Below are positions 44,053 through 52,097 of a stretch of DNA of 64,000 nucleotides, one piece after another. The first letter of the stretch is position 1; the number at the start of each line of letters is the position of its first letter. The stretch comes from Acidobacteriota bacterium (GTDB taxonomy: Bacteria > Acidobacteriota > Blastocatellia > Chloracidobacteriales > Chloracidobacteriaceae): assembly GCA_016208495.1 (NCBI GenBank), contig JACQXX010000080.1:84914-148913 (forward strand). The letters run 5' to 3'. The position numbers were made by a program, and so were the translations under genes. Below the pieces are notes generated by a model that was given only the letters and a program-made list of their open reading frames with translations, had not been told where the DNA came from and did no database searches.

Positions 44053-45831
44053 ATGAAATTTAACCAGTTCGGATTTCAAGCATTGTTTGTTGTTGCGGTT
44101 CTCCTGGCGGTGCTGGCTGGCCCAATGACAGCCTTCAGTCAGGTGGAGGAAGGACACTATGCCATCATCACCGTCGGTGGGAAAAATACCTATGACGTTG
44201 AGATTGAAGGCAAAGCCTATCCGTGCTATCGGCATGGCCGTTTGACTGGGGGCATTCTTTATCAGATTGATCCGCAAAAAGGCTGGGTTAGCGCTGCACC
44301 CTCGACGGTTGAAGCGGCGCCCTATGCCATGCCCACTGCCGGGCAACCCGTTTATATTGTGATGGATTTTGATCTTGGTGACGGCGCTGGAAATAAAGTA
44401 TTTAAGGCAACCGTCACTGGGGTTGGCACCCAGGACTTCGACAAGGGAAAAATATTTCTTGACGTGGAAGCGGATCTCGGATCGTTCGCCTATCAGGGAA
44501 CAGTCCGCCACTACGCAACGGAAGCTGAATACAAAGCGTTAGGCTGGCCGCCGGCACGCACCATGTCCAAACCGGATGTTGACGGTGGTCATTCGATAGC
44601 TCGTGAGTCAGACAAAGAGAAAGCCATTGCCGCGGCTGCCGCCAATTCCAACCAGCCGGCCAATGCGGCGAAGCCGGCGACCGAAGCTGAGCCAGCCAAA
44701 CGTCCAACAGCAGCTCCAGGCAGCGGCTTTAAAATTACACTGGACTACAGCAAAGCCGACGCTTCGTTTACTCCTGCCGTGCGAACCCAACTTGAAGAAG
44801 CAGCTCGCTTCCTGGCTGGCTTCATTGCCGATGACCGCGAAGTCAGGGTTGTGGTCGTGGCGGATCCTGGTGTGACGGCTCTGGCTTCGGCGGCGCCTTC
44901 AGAGTGGGAAGAAAACAGCGATACCCGGTCGGTTTCTATTGCTGGCGGAATTGCCTTCAACCCAAAAAGCATCAACGATGTCAATGACAAACAGTCCAGC
45001 ATTGTGGCATTGACGGTTCACGAACTACTTCATGTGCTTGGGTTTACTGAATCAGCCAAAGTCTATGCGAAATATTCAAAAGGCGGACAGTTTACCGGCC
45101 CCGTCACTGTCAAGATGAACAACGGCCAACCCGTTGCCGGGCAGGGGGGACATTTTGCACAGGGAGTGAAGGATGCTCATGGATTGGCGCCGCGAATGGC
45201 TGATGGCGGTGGTGATTTGCTTTCGGTTCTGGATCTGGCGGTGTTGTCGGATCTGGGTTACTCAATCCCGGCGCTCAAAGGCGCACCAGCACCACCAGTA
45301 TTGGGTTTTACCCTTCATCCAGGCCAAAACATGGTGATGCACTATCCGGATGGGACACCAGCTTTTCTGCTTCAAGGGTACGGCGGGAATGACACCCTGA
45401 TCGCGGGCGATGTTTCTCTCAAGAATGGGAAGAAAGCCACCTTCCTGATGGCTGGTGCTGGCGGAGACGATGTTTTTGTCAGTGGTCCCGGTGACGACGA
45501 AATGCGGGGAGATAACAGCCGTGCGGCAACCTATGGGACGGACGGGAAAGATACATTTGTGATTACCCCGGACAGCGGCAACGATTCGATTATGGATCTG
45601 GACGACAACGATGTGATTTTGCTTTCGCCAGCTTTTGGACTCTCTGACCTCGCCAAATATCTGGAAGACGATCAAAACATTGGGGCGAAATCGGTTCCTG
45701 GAACTCAGTTTTATTACCAGGGTACCTATTTGCTCAAATTGGGGAAGGTTGAACTCAGTATCTCGACCAGAAACCAGCAGAAACCAACTGTCGGCAATTT
45801 CAAAATTGGTGAGTGGAAAGCCAGCAATTAA
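44053..45831 (+). CDS. Secreted HExxHxxGxxE zincin-like protein with RTX-like repeats
   Basis: 592 residues. A signal peptide covers 1-30. A beta-rich domain follows (about 35-165), then an Ala/Pro-rich linker (about 195-225) and a zincin-like domain with His323, Glu324 and His327 in HELLHVLGF; Glu333 stands where metzincins have the third His or Asp. A tail from about 440 has calcium-binding GGNDTLIAG / GAGGDDVFVSGPGDDEM repeats of the RTX type. It resembles serralysin-like proteases in overall order, but the third-ligand change and the location of the catalytic domain make activity uncertain. Strong AAAGGGAAG ribosome-binding site. Second gene of the cassette. Confidence 0.82.
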   Translation: MKFNQFGFQALFVVAVLLAVLAGPMTAFSQVEEGHYAIITVGGKNTYDVEIEGKAYPCYRHGRLTGGILYQIDPQKGWVSAAPSTVEAAPYAMPTAGQPVYIVMDFDLGDGAGNKVFKATVTGVGTQDFDKGKIFLDVEADLGSFAYQGTVRHYATEAEYKALGWPPARTMSKPDVDGGHSIARESDKEKAIAAAAANSNQPANAAKPATEAEPAKRPTAAPGSGFKITLDYSKADASFTPAVRTQLEEAARFLAGFIADDREVRVVVVADPGVTALASAAPSEWEENSDTRSVSIAGGIAFNPKSINDVNDKQSSIVALTVHELLHVLGFTESAKVYAKYSKGGQFTGPVTVKMNNGQPVAGQGGHFAQGVKDAHGLAPRMADGGGDLLSVLDLAVLSDLGYSIPALKGAPAPPVLGFTLHPGQNMVMHYPDGTPAFLLQGYGGNDTLIAGDVSLKNGKKATFLMAGAGGDDVFVSGPGDDEMRGDNSRAATYGTDGKDTFVITPDSGNDSIMDLDDNDVILLSPAFGLSDLAKYLEDDQNIGAKSVPGTQFYYQGTYLLKLGKVELSISTRNQQKPTVGNFKIGEWKASN

Positions 45832-45966
45832 ATTTGGAGATGTCATTGAACAATTATCTCTGAACTTCAATGGAGAGTTTCTCAACCAGCAAACAATCTT
45901 TGCCATTCCAAAGTGTGATTGTAGATGGCAGTAAAAATACTTTAACAATTTCAAGAGGAGTTATGT

Positions 45967-46761
45967 ATGAATCGCATTCTCATCCACATATTCGCAAGCA
46001 TTCTGGTGTGTTTACCTTTTATCCTGACCTCACGCACGCTGGCCTGGACGGTTTCTTCACCACAGTCAGCCACTCAAATTGGCGACGGGGTCGAACTACC
46101 GAAAACAGAGGTTGTCCTCATCAATGCGCAAAGCGGTCTGGTGTTGGATATGTCGCTGGATAAACCAACCAGTGATCGAACACCAATCTATGTCTTTACC
46201 CGTCACGACGGATCCAACCAAAAGTGGAAATTTGTCGAAAGCGGGCACGGCGATTACCTCATTCTCAATGCCCAGAGCGGCCTCGCACTGGACATGTCGC
46301 TTGATAAGGCAACCGGTGATCGAACCGAGGTTTATGTCTTCAAACGGCATGATGGAGAAAACCAGCGTTGGAAAGTGGTTCCGAGTGAGAAAGGCGGCTT
46401 TTTCCTGGTCAATGCCAAAAGTGGAATGGCCCTGGATATGTCAATGGACAAGCCTGCTGGAAATGGAACGCCCGTCTATTGCTTTCACCAGCATGGCCAC
46501 GACAATCAACGGTGGCTCCTCGGCTCAGAACCGGCTCAGAACGGAGAAAAAACAAAATTTGATGTGATTCTGACTTCCGCCGGCGCAAACAAGATCAATG
46601 TGATCCAGGTTGTCCGTCAAGTCACTTCGCTGGGTTTAAAAGACGCGAAAGACCTGGTTGAAAGCGCACCAAAAGTTGTAAAAGCAGGCATTTCCAGGAA
46701 TGAAGCTGAAGAAATCCAAAAGAAACTGGTGGAGGCCGGCGCGAGCGCTGAAATCAAGTGA
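45967..46761 (+). CDS. Secreted ricin-B lectin fused to ribosomal L7/L12 C-terminal domain
   Basis: 264 residues. A signal peptide lies at about 1-26. A beta-trefoil ricin-type lectin (about 45-185) has three repeats, each ending in a Q-x-W motif (NQKW, NQRW, NQRW) and each containing an LDMS(L/M)DK segment. The last 70 residues (about 194-264) match the C-terminal domain of ribosomal protein L7/L12 along their length, with [28 protein letters not shown] and EAGASAEIK. Since L7/L12 CTD binds translation factors in the cytosol, its place in an exported lectin is unexpected. SD AGAGGAG; third gene of the cassette. Domain calls are strong, function unknown. Confidence 0.88.
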   Translation: MNRILIHIFASILVCLPFILTSRTLAWTVSSPQSATQIGDGVELPKTEVVLINAQSGLVLDMSLDKPTSDRTPIYVFTRHDGSNQKWKFVESGHGDYLILNAQSGLALDMSLDKATGDRTEVYVFKRHDGENQRWKVVPSEKGGFFLVNAKSGMALDMSMDKPAGNGTPVYCFHQHGHDNQRWLLGSEPAQNGEKTKFDVILTSAGANKINVIQVVRQVTSLGLKDAKDLVESAPKVVKAGISRNEAEEIQKKLVEAGASAEIK

Positions 46762-46837
46762 TCTCAGTTTGGCAAAAGGAATTGCAAATGAGAGAATCGG
46801 AATTATATAGCTGAAACCAATCAACAGGAGAATCGGC

Positions 46838-47545
46838 ATGAAAACACTGTATATGGCTATCGTGTGTCTGTTTTTTGTTGGTGTGGTCGGGGTGGCGGAA
46901 GTGACTGCCCAGACCGCACATGACTTCCCCTGCGACTGGAAGAGTGGATTTGCCATGGATCCCAGCAAAAAAGCACGGGTTGGGTATCTCATCAGTTTCG
47001 AAGGATTTACCCACCTGAAAGCAGATATCGAGGTTTTTACACCCTATGCCAACAATCCAGCCTATAAGGCCATCGCACTGGATAACGGCAAACTGTCAGT
47101 GGTCGGCATCCTTGAATCCCTTACCTGGAGTGGTGGCAAGGGGGACCCGCTTGTCTTTCAGGTGTATGTATCACAGGAAAATGCCAGCCAGCTCAAAAAT
47201 TTGATGGAAAAGACACTGAGTTCGACCAGCGTGAACAAGCTTGGGCTCTGGATCCTGAACTTTGATGAAGAGGCTAAGAGTTGGTACGAGGAATTCTACC
47301 CAGTGTCACCCGATACCCTCAATACCCAGATCAATGCGCCTGGCGGCAAAGACATCCGGCTTCACGTTGCCGACAGCCCAACTAAAATTTCCCCCAACAT
47401 TGACGTTAACGTCTACAAAGTTGAGTTCGAAGTTGTTCCAGGGGCAAACCAGGCATTTACGTTCCACAACGCCACATCGAGTGCAAAGCACAATGTTTTG
47501 TCCTGGGGAATGAAAGTCGGTCAGGGGGCCGCACTGGCTGAGTAG
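46838..47545 (+). CDS. Secreted protein of unknown function
   Basis: 235 residues with a signal peptide (about 1-25, cleaving near AEVTAQT) and a beta-rich remainder. Near repeats of FEGFTHLKADIEVFTPYAN and a second domain with FEVVPGANQAFTFHNAT are seen. No catalytic motif is recognised. Good CAGGAG ribosome-binding site 7 bases before the ATG. It follows the lectin-L7/L12 gene by 76 bp and is followed by a strong terminator, so it ends the four-gene unit. Confidence 0.8.
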   Translation: MKTLYMAIVCLFFVGVVGVAEVTAQTAHDFPCDWKSGFAMDPSKKARVGYLISFEGFTHLKADIEVFTPYANNPAYKAIALDNGKLSVVGILESLTWSGGKGDPLVFQVYVSQENASQLKNLMEKTLSSTSVNKLGLWILNFDEEAKSWYEEFYPVSPDTLNTQINAPGGKDIRLHVADSPTKISPNIDVNVYKVEFEVVPGANQAFTFHNATSSAKHNVLSWGMKVGQGAALAE

Positions 47546-47572
47546 AACCCCACATCCCCAACCTCACTCATC

Positions 47573-47614
47573 AAAAACCACGAAGAAAGCTCAGGTTTTT
47601 TCTTCGTGGTTTTT
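47573..47614 (+). terminator. Strong intrinsic terminator ending the secreted cassette
   Basis: A perfect 16-bp stem (AAAAACCACGAAGAAA, 47573-47588, with TTTCTTCGTGGTTTTT, 47599-47614) encloses a short loop, with U residues in the 3' arm. It lies 28 bp after the last stop codon. Confidence 0.88.
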
Positions 47615-47678
47615 GTGCTTTTATACCAATCAGGGTTCAGGGAAGTACAATTTTTTCAATAATGTAGCTATTTCCTAA

Positions 47679-47929
47679 TACTACAGCGAGGTTTCGGTTT
47701 TAACCTGCGAAGCGGGTGATGGCTCGTAGCCCAGGGTGGAGTCTTCGAAACCCTGGGTTGACGGTCATTCCCAATTTCTCCCGTCCCACCGGCAACCGCC
47801 TACGGCGGTTGCCGGTGGGACGGGAGGTCGGTCGGGCCGTTGGTCCCAGGGTTGCACCCTGGGCTAGCGTGCCTGCCGCCCAGTTCCTGGGCTCAAAACT
47901 CGGTTTTTTATTAAAACCTCGCTGTAGTA
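47679..47929. mobile_element. R3: 251-bp MITE-like element, complete copy
   Basis: Bounded by exact 16-bp inverted ends (TACTACAGCGAGGTTT / AAACCTCGCTGTAGTA) and flanked by a direct CTAA (47675-47678 and 47930-47933), consistent with a 4-bp target duplication. Inside are three hairpins: CCCAGGGT/ACCCTGGG, a 23-bp perfect stem with a TAC loop (arms 47778-47800 and 47804-47826), and a second CCCAGGGT/ACCCTGGG. There is no ORF. The element probably sits within an R2 copy (47623-47984). Confidence 0.9.
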
Positions 47930-47984
47930 CTAATACGACCAAATAAACTTAGCGAACTACTGACTACTGACTACAAACTGGTAT
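47930..47984 (+). repeat. R2 right half, adjoining R3
   Basis: AAATAAACTTAGCGAACTAC to CTACAAACTGGTAT is the right half of R2. The likely left end ATACCAATC lies at 47623; without R3 the two parts would make about 107 bp, near the R2 length, although the left half is poorly conserved. Confidence 0.65.
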
Positions 47985-48076
47985 TATCGAGATTGACAGG
48001 TTCACAGTACCCGTGAGCCCTGACGAAAAACCATATCCCGAACCCTTTTCCCGACGTTCGTTTGATCCGATTTGAT

Positions 48077-49036
48077 ATGAGCCCAATGGATACAATTGTT
48101 TACCTTGATCGTGAAGCGATTCGCGCGCCGCTGTGCAGGCCAAATTTTCCACATCACTGGGTTGATTACCCTAATACCCGACCTGACCAGGTTGCTGAGC
48201 GTCTGTGCGAGGCAACACTGGTTTTGACCAACAAAGTGCGATTATCAGGGGAGGTTCTGCGTCAATTTCCAGCCGTTCGCTATATTGGAGTCACCGCAAC
48301 CGGAACGGATTGTGTTGATCTCGATGCCTGCCGACAGCTTGGGATCACGGTGACCAATGTTCGAAACTGGTGTGCCACGCCGGTGGCGGAGCAGGTTTTT
48401 GCTTTGATTTTTGCGCTGCGCCGCCAGATTGTGGCCTCTGCCCGTCAGGTTGAGTTGGGAGAATGGCAACGGGCGTCCAGTTATTGTGTGTATCCACCGG
48501 TCATTCCACTCGATCTTGAAGGATCAACCTTGGGCATCATCGGCGCCGGGACAATTGGCCGGAAAGTGGCTTCAATGGGAACAGCATTGGGGATGAAGGT
48601 GATGGTTGCTGACCGCCGGGAGGCTGAACAACTCCGACCAGGTCGAACTCACTTTGAAACAGTGCTGGCTGAATGCGATATTATTTCGCTCAACTGCCCA
48701 TTGACAGCACACACCCGCCACTTGATAAGCCATCCGGAACTGGAATTAATGCAACCCCATGCGTTGCTCATCAATTGCTCACGCGGAGGTCTCATTGACG
48801 CCAGGGCGCTGGCGGCGGCGTTGAAAGCTGGACGCATTGGTGGAGCTGGCATTGATGTGCTCGAAACCGAACCGCCACCAGACGACAACCCGTTGCTGCA
48901 GCCAGGGTATTCGAATCTGATTGTAAGTCCGCATGTGGCCTGGTTAAGCGCTCGATCATTGCAGGAGTTGACCCGGCAGGTAGTTACCAATTTGGAGCAG
49001 TTTGTAGCCGGAGTTTCATGGAATCGGGTTGTTTGA
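48077..49036 (+). CDS. D-2-hydroxyacid dehydrogenase
   Basis: A 319-residue NAD-dependent enzyme of the D-isomer-specific 2-hydroxyacid dehydrogenase family (glycerate/hydroxypyruvate type). The substrate domain contains VTATGTDCVDLDA. The nucleotide-binding loop is GIIGAGTIGRKVA, and the acidic specificity region shows ADRRE, which hints at NADPH tolerance. Catalytic Arg is in INCSRGGLID, the Glu in LETEPP and the His in SPHVAW. The ATG at 48077 is preferred to a TTG at 48062. The exact substrate is open. It stands alone between an R2-rich region and a 294-bp gap. Confidence 0.88.
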   Translation: MSPMDTIVYLDREAIRAPLCRPNFPHHWVDYPNTRPDQVAERLCEATLVLTNKVRLSGEVLRQFPAVRYIGVTATGTDCVDLDACRQLGITVTNVRNWCATPVAEQVFALIFALRRQIVASARQVELGEWQRASSYCVYPPVIPLDLEGSTLGIIGAGTIGRKVASMGTALGMKVMVADRREAEQLRPGRTHFETVLAECDIISLNCPLTAHTRHLISHPELELMQPHALLINCSRGGLIDARALAAALKAGRIGGAGIDVLETEPPPDDNPLLQPGYSNLIVSPHVAWLSARSLQELTRQVVTNLEQFVAGVSWNRVV

Positions 49037-49330
49037 GAAATTGGGATAATCTTTTATTATCAGACTAAACTTTCAGTGAGTTCAGCCCTCTCACATCGCC
49101 TCCTCTCAATCAAATCATTAAGTACTTTGCAGGATTAGCTTTAGCTCCTTAAAAATGATTTTTGAGAGACTGAAAATTGATATACTTATCCAGCTCAAAA
49201 CATCTTTCTTCCAGAATCTTTGCGTAACGGCTTGTGCTGCTTCGGGTATCGTCGCTATTCTGAGCCTTACTTCTTTGGCTCAGCCTTATTTCACTTAACG
49301 ATTACACTCCTTCTATTGCAGGTGGCTCGC
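49037..49330. other. Intergenic region before the NHL/cohesin-like gene
   Basis: 294 bp, AT-rich with no repeat element or RNA recognised. A TTG-initiated extension of the downstream frame reaches back to 49220 but encodes an unlikely Cys-rich peptide. Confidence 0.5.
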
Positions 49331-51961
49331 ATGACGAACGCTGGATATCGCTCATCAGGAACTCTTCCCCGCCTCGGCATCTCCGACTTAAAACTATTTT
49401 TTTCTGATATTTACATCAAAGCTCACTACTTTACGGAAGCATTTCTCAAACCTACCAGTCATCACCCGGTTCTGATTCTGGGAGTGCTGGCCTTGATTGC
49501 CAGCATGTATCCGGGTGTGGTGAAAGCCCAATCCGTTTCTATCACCCGACTCAAACCAACCCAAACCCCTATCAATCAAACTCCGACCAAAATCGTGTTG
49601 CGCGGAACTGGGTTTACAGCTCAATCAGTGGTGTTCTTTGGTCAAGCCCAGGTGACCGCCAGAATCAACCCCAGTCGGGGCAAAATTGTGATTCGCAATG
49701 CTCCCAGTTCATTTTTTCAAAATAGTGGGGCGATTGATATCCGGGTGGCTGATGCTCAAGGCAATCAATCAAATGCCGTTCGACTGGTGGTCGGGAGCGG
49801 AAATTCCATTCGCATTGATCAACCCGAATCACTGACGGTCAACGTCCAAAACTCTGTCGCCATTCAGGCCACGGTTTTAGATGTCAACGGCACCCCGATT
49901 CCCAATTCAACGCTGAGTTTTCAGAGTGCAAATCCGACTCAGGCAACAGTTGACGCAACAGGACAGGTTACAGGTCTGGCGGCTGGGGCTGCCACGATTC
50001 AAGTTACCTCGGGTGATGCCGTGAGAACCCTCACCTTTTCAGTCAACGGGGTCTCAGTGGTTGATTCAGGGATCTTTGGTGACGGAGACATTCTGGTCGT
50101 CCCCAGTTTAGGCCGGATTTTTGCCAGTGACCTGCGCAACCACGTCATCAAGGGCGCTCAGGTTGGCCAACCGTTAACCACCCTGGCCGGAGCACTGGGA
50201 TCGCCAGGGTTATCTGATGGCCCATTTACGGCATCCAGGTTTAGTGGTCCCCTGGGGCTTGGGCTCGGCACTCAGCGAATCTTTCTGGCTGACACTGCCA
50301 ATCAGGCCATTCGGCGGTTTAATCTTCAAACCAATCAGGTTGATACCATCATCGAGGTTTCGGATTTGGCCAGTACCGGAGTGACAAGCTGGGGGCCACG
50401 GGGAGTCGTTCAGGCACCGGATGGAAATTTATACATCACCGACGCTCAAAACAGCGTCATCTGGCGAGCCCGATTGCTGGGAACCCAGGTTCAAATGAGT
50501 GTCCTGGCCGGAGGTATCGGTCAACCGGGACTGGTGGATGGTCCAGCCACCGGCGCTCGGTTTAACAATCTGCAGGAAATTGCGATTACAGGCAATATTT
50601 TGACGGTGACGGATCGCGGCAACAAAGTCGTGCGACTGGTGGCCCTCCCTGGCGGCGCCGTCAGCACGATTGGAAGTTCTAACGCGGGGCGTCCCGCTGA
50701 CGCCGGGCGGCTCACCACCATTCCTCAGGTTGATGTGGTGTTTGATGATCCAGAAGGGGTTGATGTGGATGCCGCCGGCAATATTTATGTCACCGACGGG
50801 GCCACCGTTAAAGTCTTGTCCATTGTGAATAACCAGGTCGCTTCAATTTCCGATCTGGCCCAACCGGGGACTTTTCAAAACGCCGTTGGGGTGTCGGTCG
50901 GCACGGACTCAACGTTTGTGCTGGATTCCGGAAAAGGCCAGGTGATCCGGGTCGGGGTTTCCGCCCCCACAATTACCAGTATTACGCCAACCCAAATCAA
51001 TGCCAGTTCCCCGCCGGAAATTGTGATCGTCGGCACCAATTTTCTGACCGAGACGATGGTGACAGTTGGAAATATTGCAGCCACCTCCGTGACGGTTGAA
51101 AACTCAACCCGACTCCGGTTTACCCTTCCGCCATTGCCATTTGGCGGCACACTTCCAGTCGTGGTTCAACATCGGGGAGGCTCGGCGGCAGGTTCCCTGA
51201 CCGTGGTTGGGACGCCATCAGCCCCAGCCAATTTAGTGGCCCAGGTGATTTCACCAACTGAAGTGACCTTAACCTGGCAGGATACCAGTTCCAACGAAAC
51301 CGGGTTTGTGGTTGAGCGCAAACTGGGTGATGCCGGTTCGTTTGTTCAGGTCACCACGACGCCACCCAATGTGGGTTCATTCTCTGATCGGAATTTAACC
51401 CAGCGCCTTACGGTCACCTATCGCGTCCGGGCCGTGAATGCCATTGGGGCTTCAGCCAATTCCAACGAAGCCACGGCGGTGCCGCGAAATTTGGTGCAAA
51501 TCACCTTCTCACCTCAGGTTTCAACCCTTTCACCCGGTGAACGACTTTCAGTCGGGGTGAATTTTGAAGTGAGTACCGAACCTGGAGACCAGCCCGGAAC
51601 CATTCTGCTGGATATCCCGCTTGATCCAACCCGATTTGATATTGCCCAGGCAATGGCCACACCTGGCGGGCTCATTTCTTCTGAGTTTTATGCGCCGTCT
51701 GATCTGGTGGTGGCCCCGTTTGAAAATGGGATTCGGATTATCCTCACCAGCAGCCGCAACCCAGTCAATGCCCAAATCAACGGGGGGAAAGGTACTTTTT
51801 GCACCCTTTCCGTCCCAGTGCTGTCAGGAGCCCCTTCCGGGTCAGTTTCCATTGACGTTTCGAATCAGCCGCCCTTTGCCACTCAATTCAACGAATCGCT
51901 CAAGGACGGGGCAAAACTCATTCCATTTTCAAGTATCCCAGCACCGATCACCATTCGGTGA
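49331..51961 (+). CDS. Secreted IPT/Big2/NHL/FN3 protein with C-terminal cohesin-like domain
   Basis: 876 residues from the ATG at 49331. A hydrophobic segment near residues 45-65 may be the export signal. Then come an IPT/TIG domain (about 67-150), a bacterial Ig-like Big2 domain (about 155-235), NHL-type propeller repeats (about 240-540; DARGNQAIRRF-like and IYVTD), a second IPT domain (about 545-625), FN3 (about 628-710) and a C-terminal region (about 722-876) whose strand pattern, LSPGERLSVGVNFEV and LDIPLDPTRFDI, resembles a cohesin fold. In cellulosomes cohesins bind dockerins, and the next gene ends in a dockerin-like domain. The NHL and IPT parts are clear; the cohesin call is by pattern. 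Confidence 0.78.
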   Translation: MTNAGYRSSGTLPRLGISDLKLFFSDIYIKAHYFTEAFLKPTSHHPVLILGVLALIASMYPGVVKAQSVSITRLKPTQTPINQTPTKIVLRGTGFTAQSVVFFGQAQVTARINPSRGKIVIRNAPSSFFQNSGAIDIRVADAQGNQSNAVRLVVGSGNSIRIDQPESLTVNVQNSVAIQATVLDVNGTPIPNSTLSFQSANPTQATVDATGQVTGLAAGAATIQVTSGDAVRTLTFSVNGVSVVDSGIFGDGDILVVPSLGRIFASDLRNHVIKGAQVGQPLTTLAGALGSPGLSDGPFTASRFSGPLGLGLGTQRIFLADTANQAIRRFNLQTNQVDTIIEVSDLASTGVTSWGPRGVVQAPDGNLYITDAQNSVIWRARLLGTQVQMSVLAGGIGQPGLVDGPATGARFNNLQEIAITGNILTVTDRGNKVVRLVALPGGAVSTIGSSNAGRPADAGRLTTIPQVDVVFDDPEGVDVDAAGNIYVTDGATVKVLSIVNNQVASISDLAQPGTFQNAVGVSVGTDSTFVLDSGKGQVIRVGVSAPTITSITPTQINASSPPEIVIVGTNFLTETMVTVGNIAATSVTVENSTRLRFTLPPLPFGGTLPVVVQHRGGSAAGSLTVVGTPSAPANLVAQVISPTEVTLTWQDTSSNETGFVVERKLGDAGSFVQVTTTPPNVGSFSDRNLTQRLTVTYRVRAVNAIGASANSNEATAVPRNLVQITFSPQVSTLSPGERLSVGVNFEVSTEPGDQPGTILLDIPLDPTRFDIAQAMATPGGLISSEFYAPSDLVVAPFENGIRIILTSSRNPVNAQINGGKGTFCTLSVPVLSGAPSGSVSIDVSNQPPFATQFNESLKDGAKLIPFSSIPAPITIR

Positions 51962-52097
51962 TGTCCCAAACACCACTGTCCGCGCCAGTGATACCGCCAG
52001 TCAAGTAGGGATTGGGGTTTAGGGTCTGAATCCCGTGTACTTTCACGAGCAGCCCGTAACCCCAAAACTCCAAACCTTTGTCAAATGAGGAATTGGT

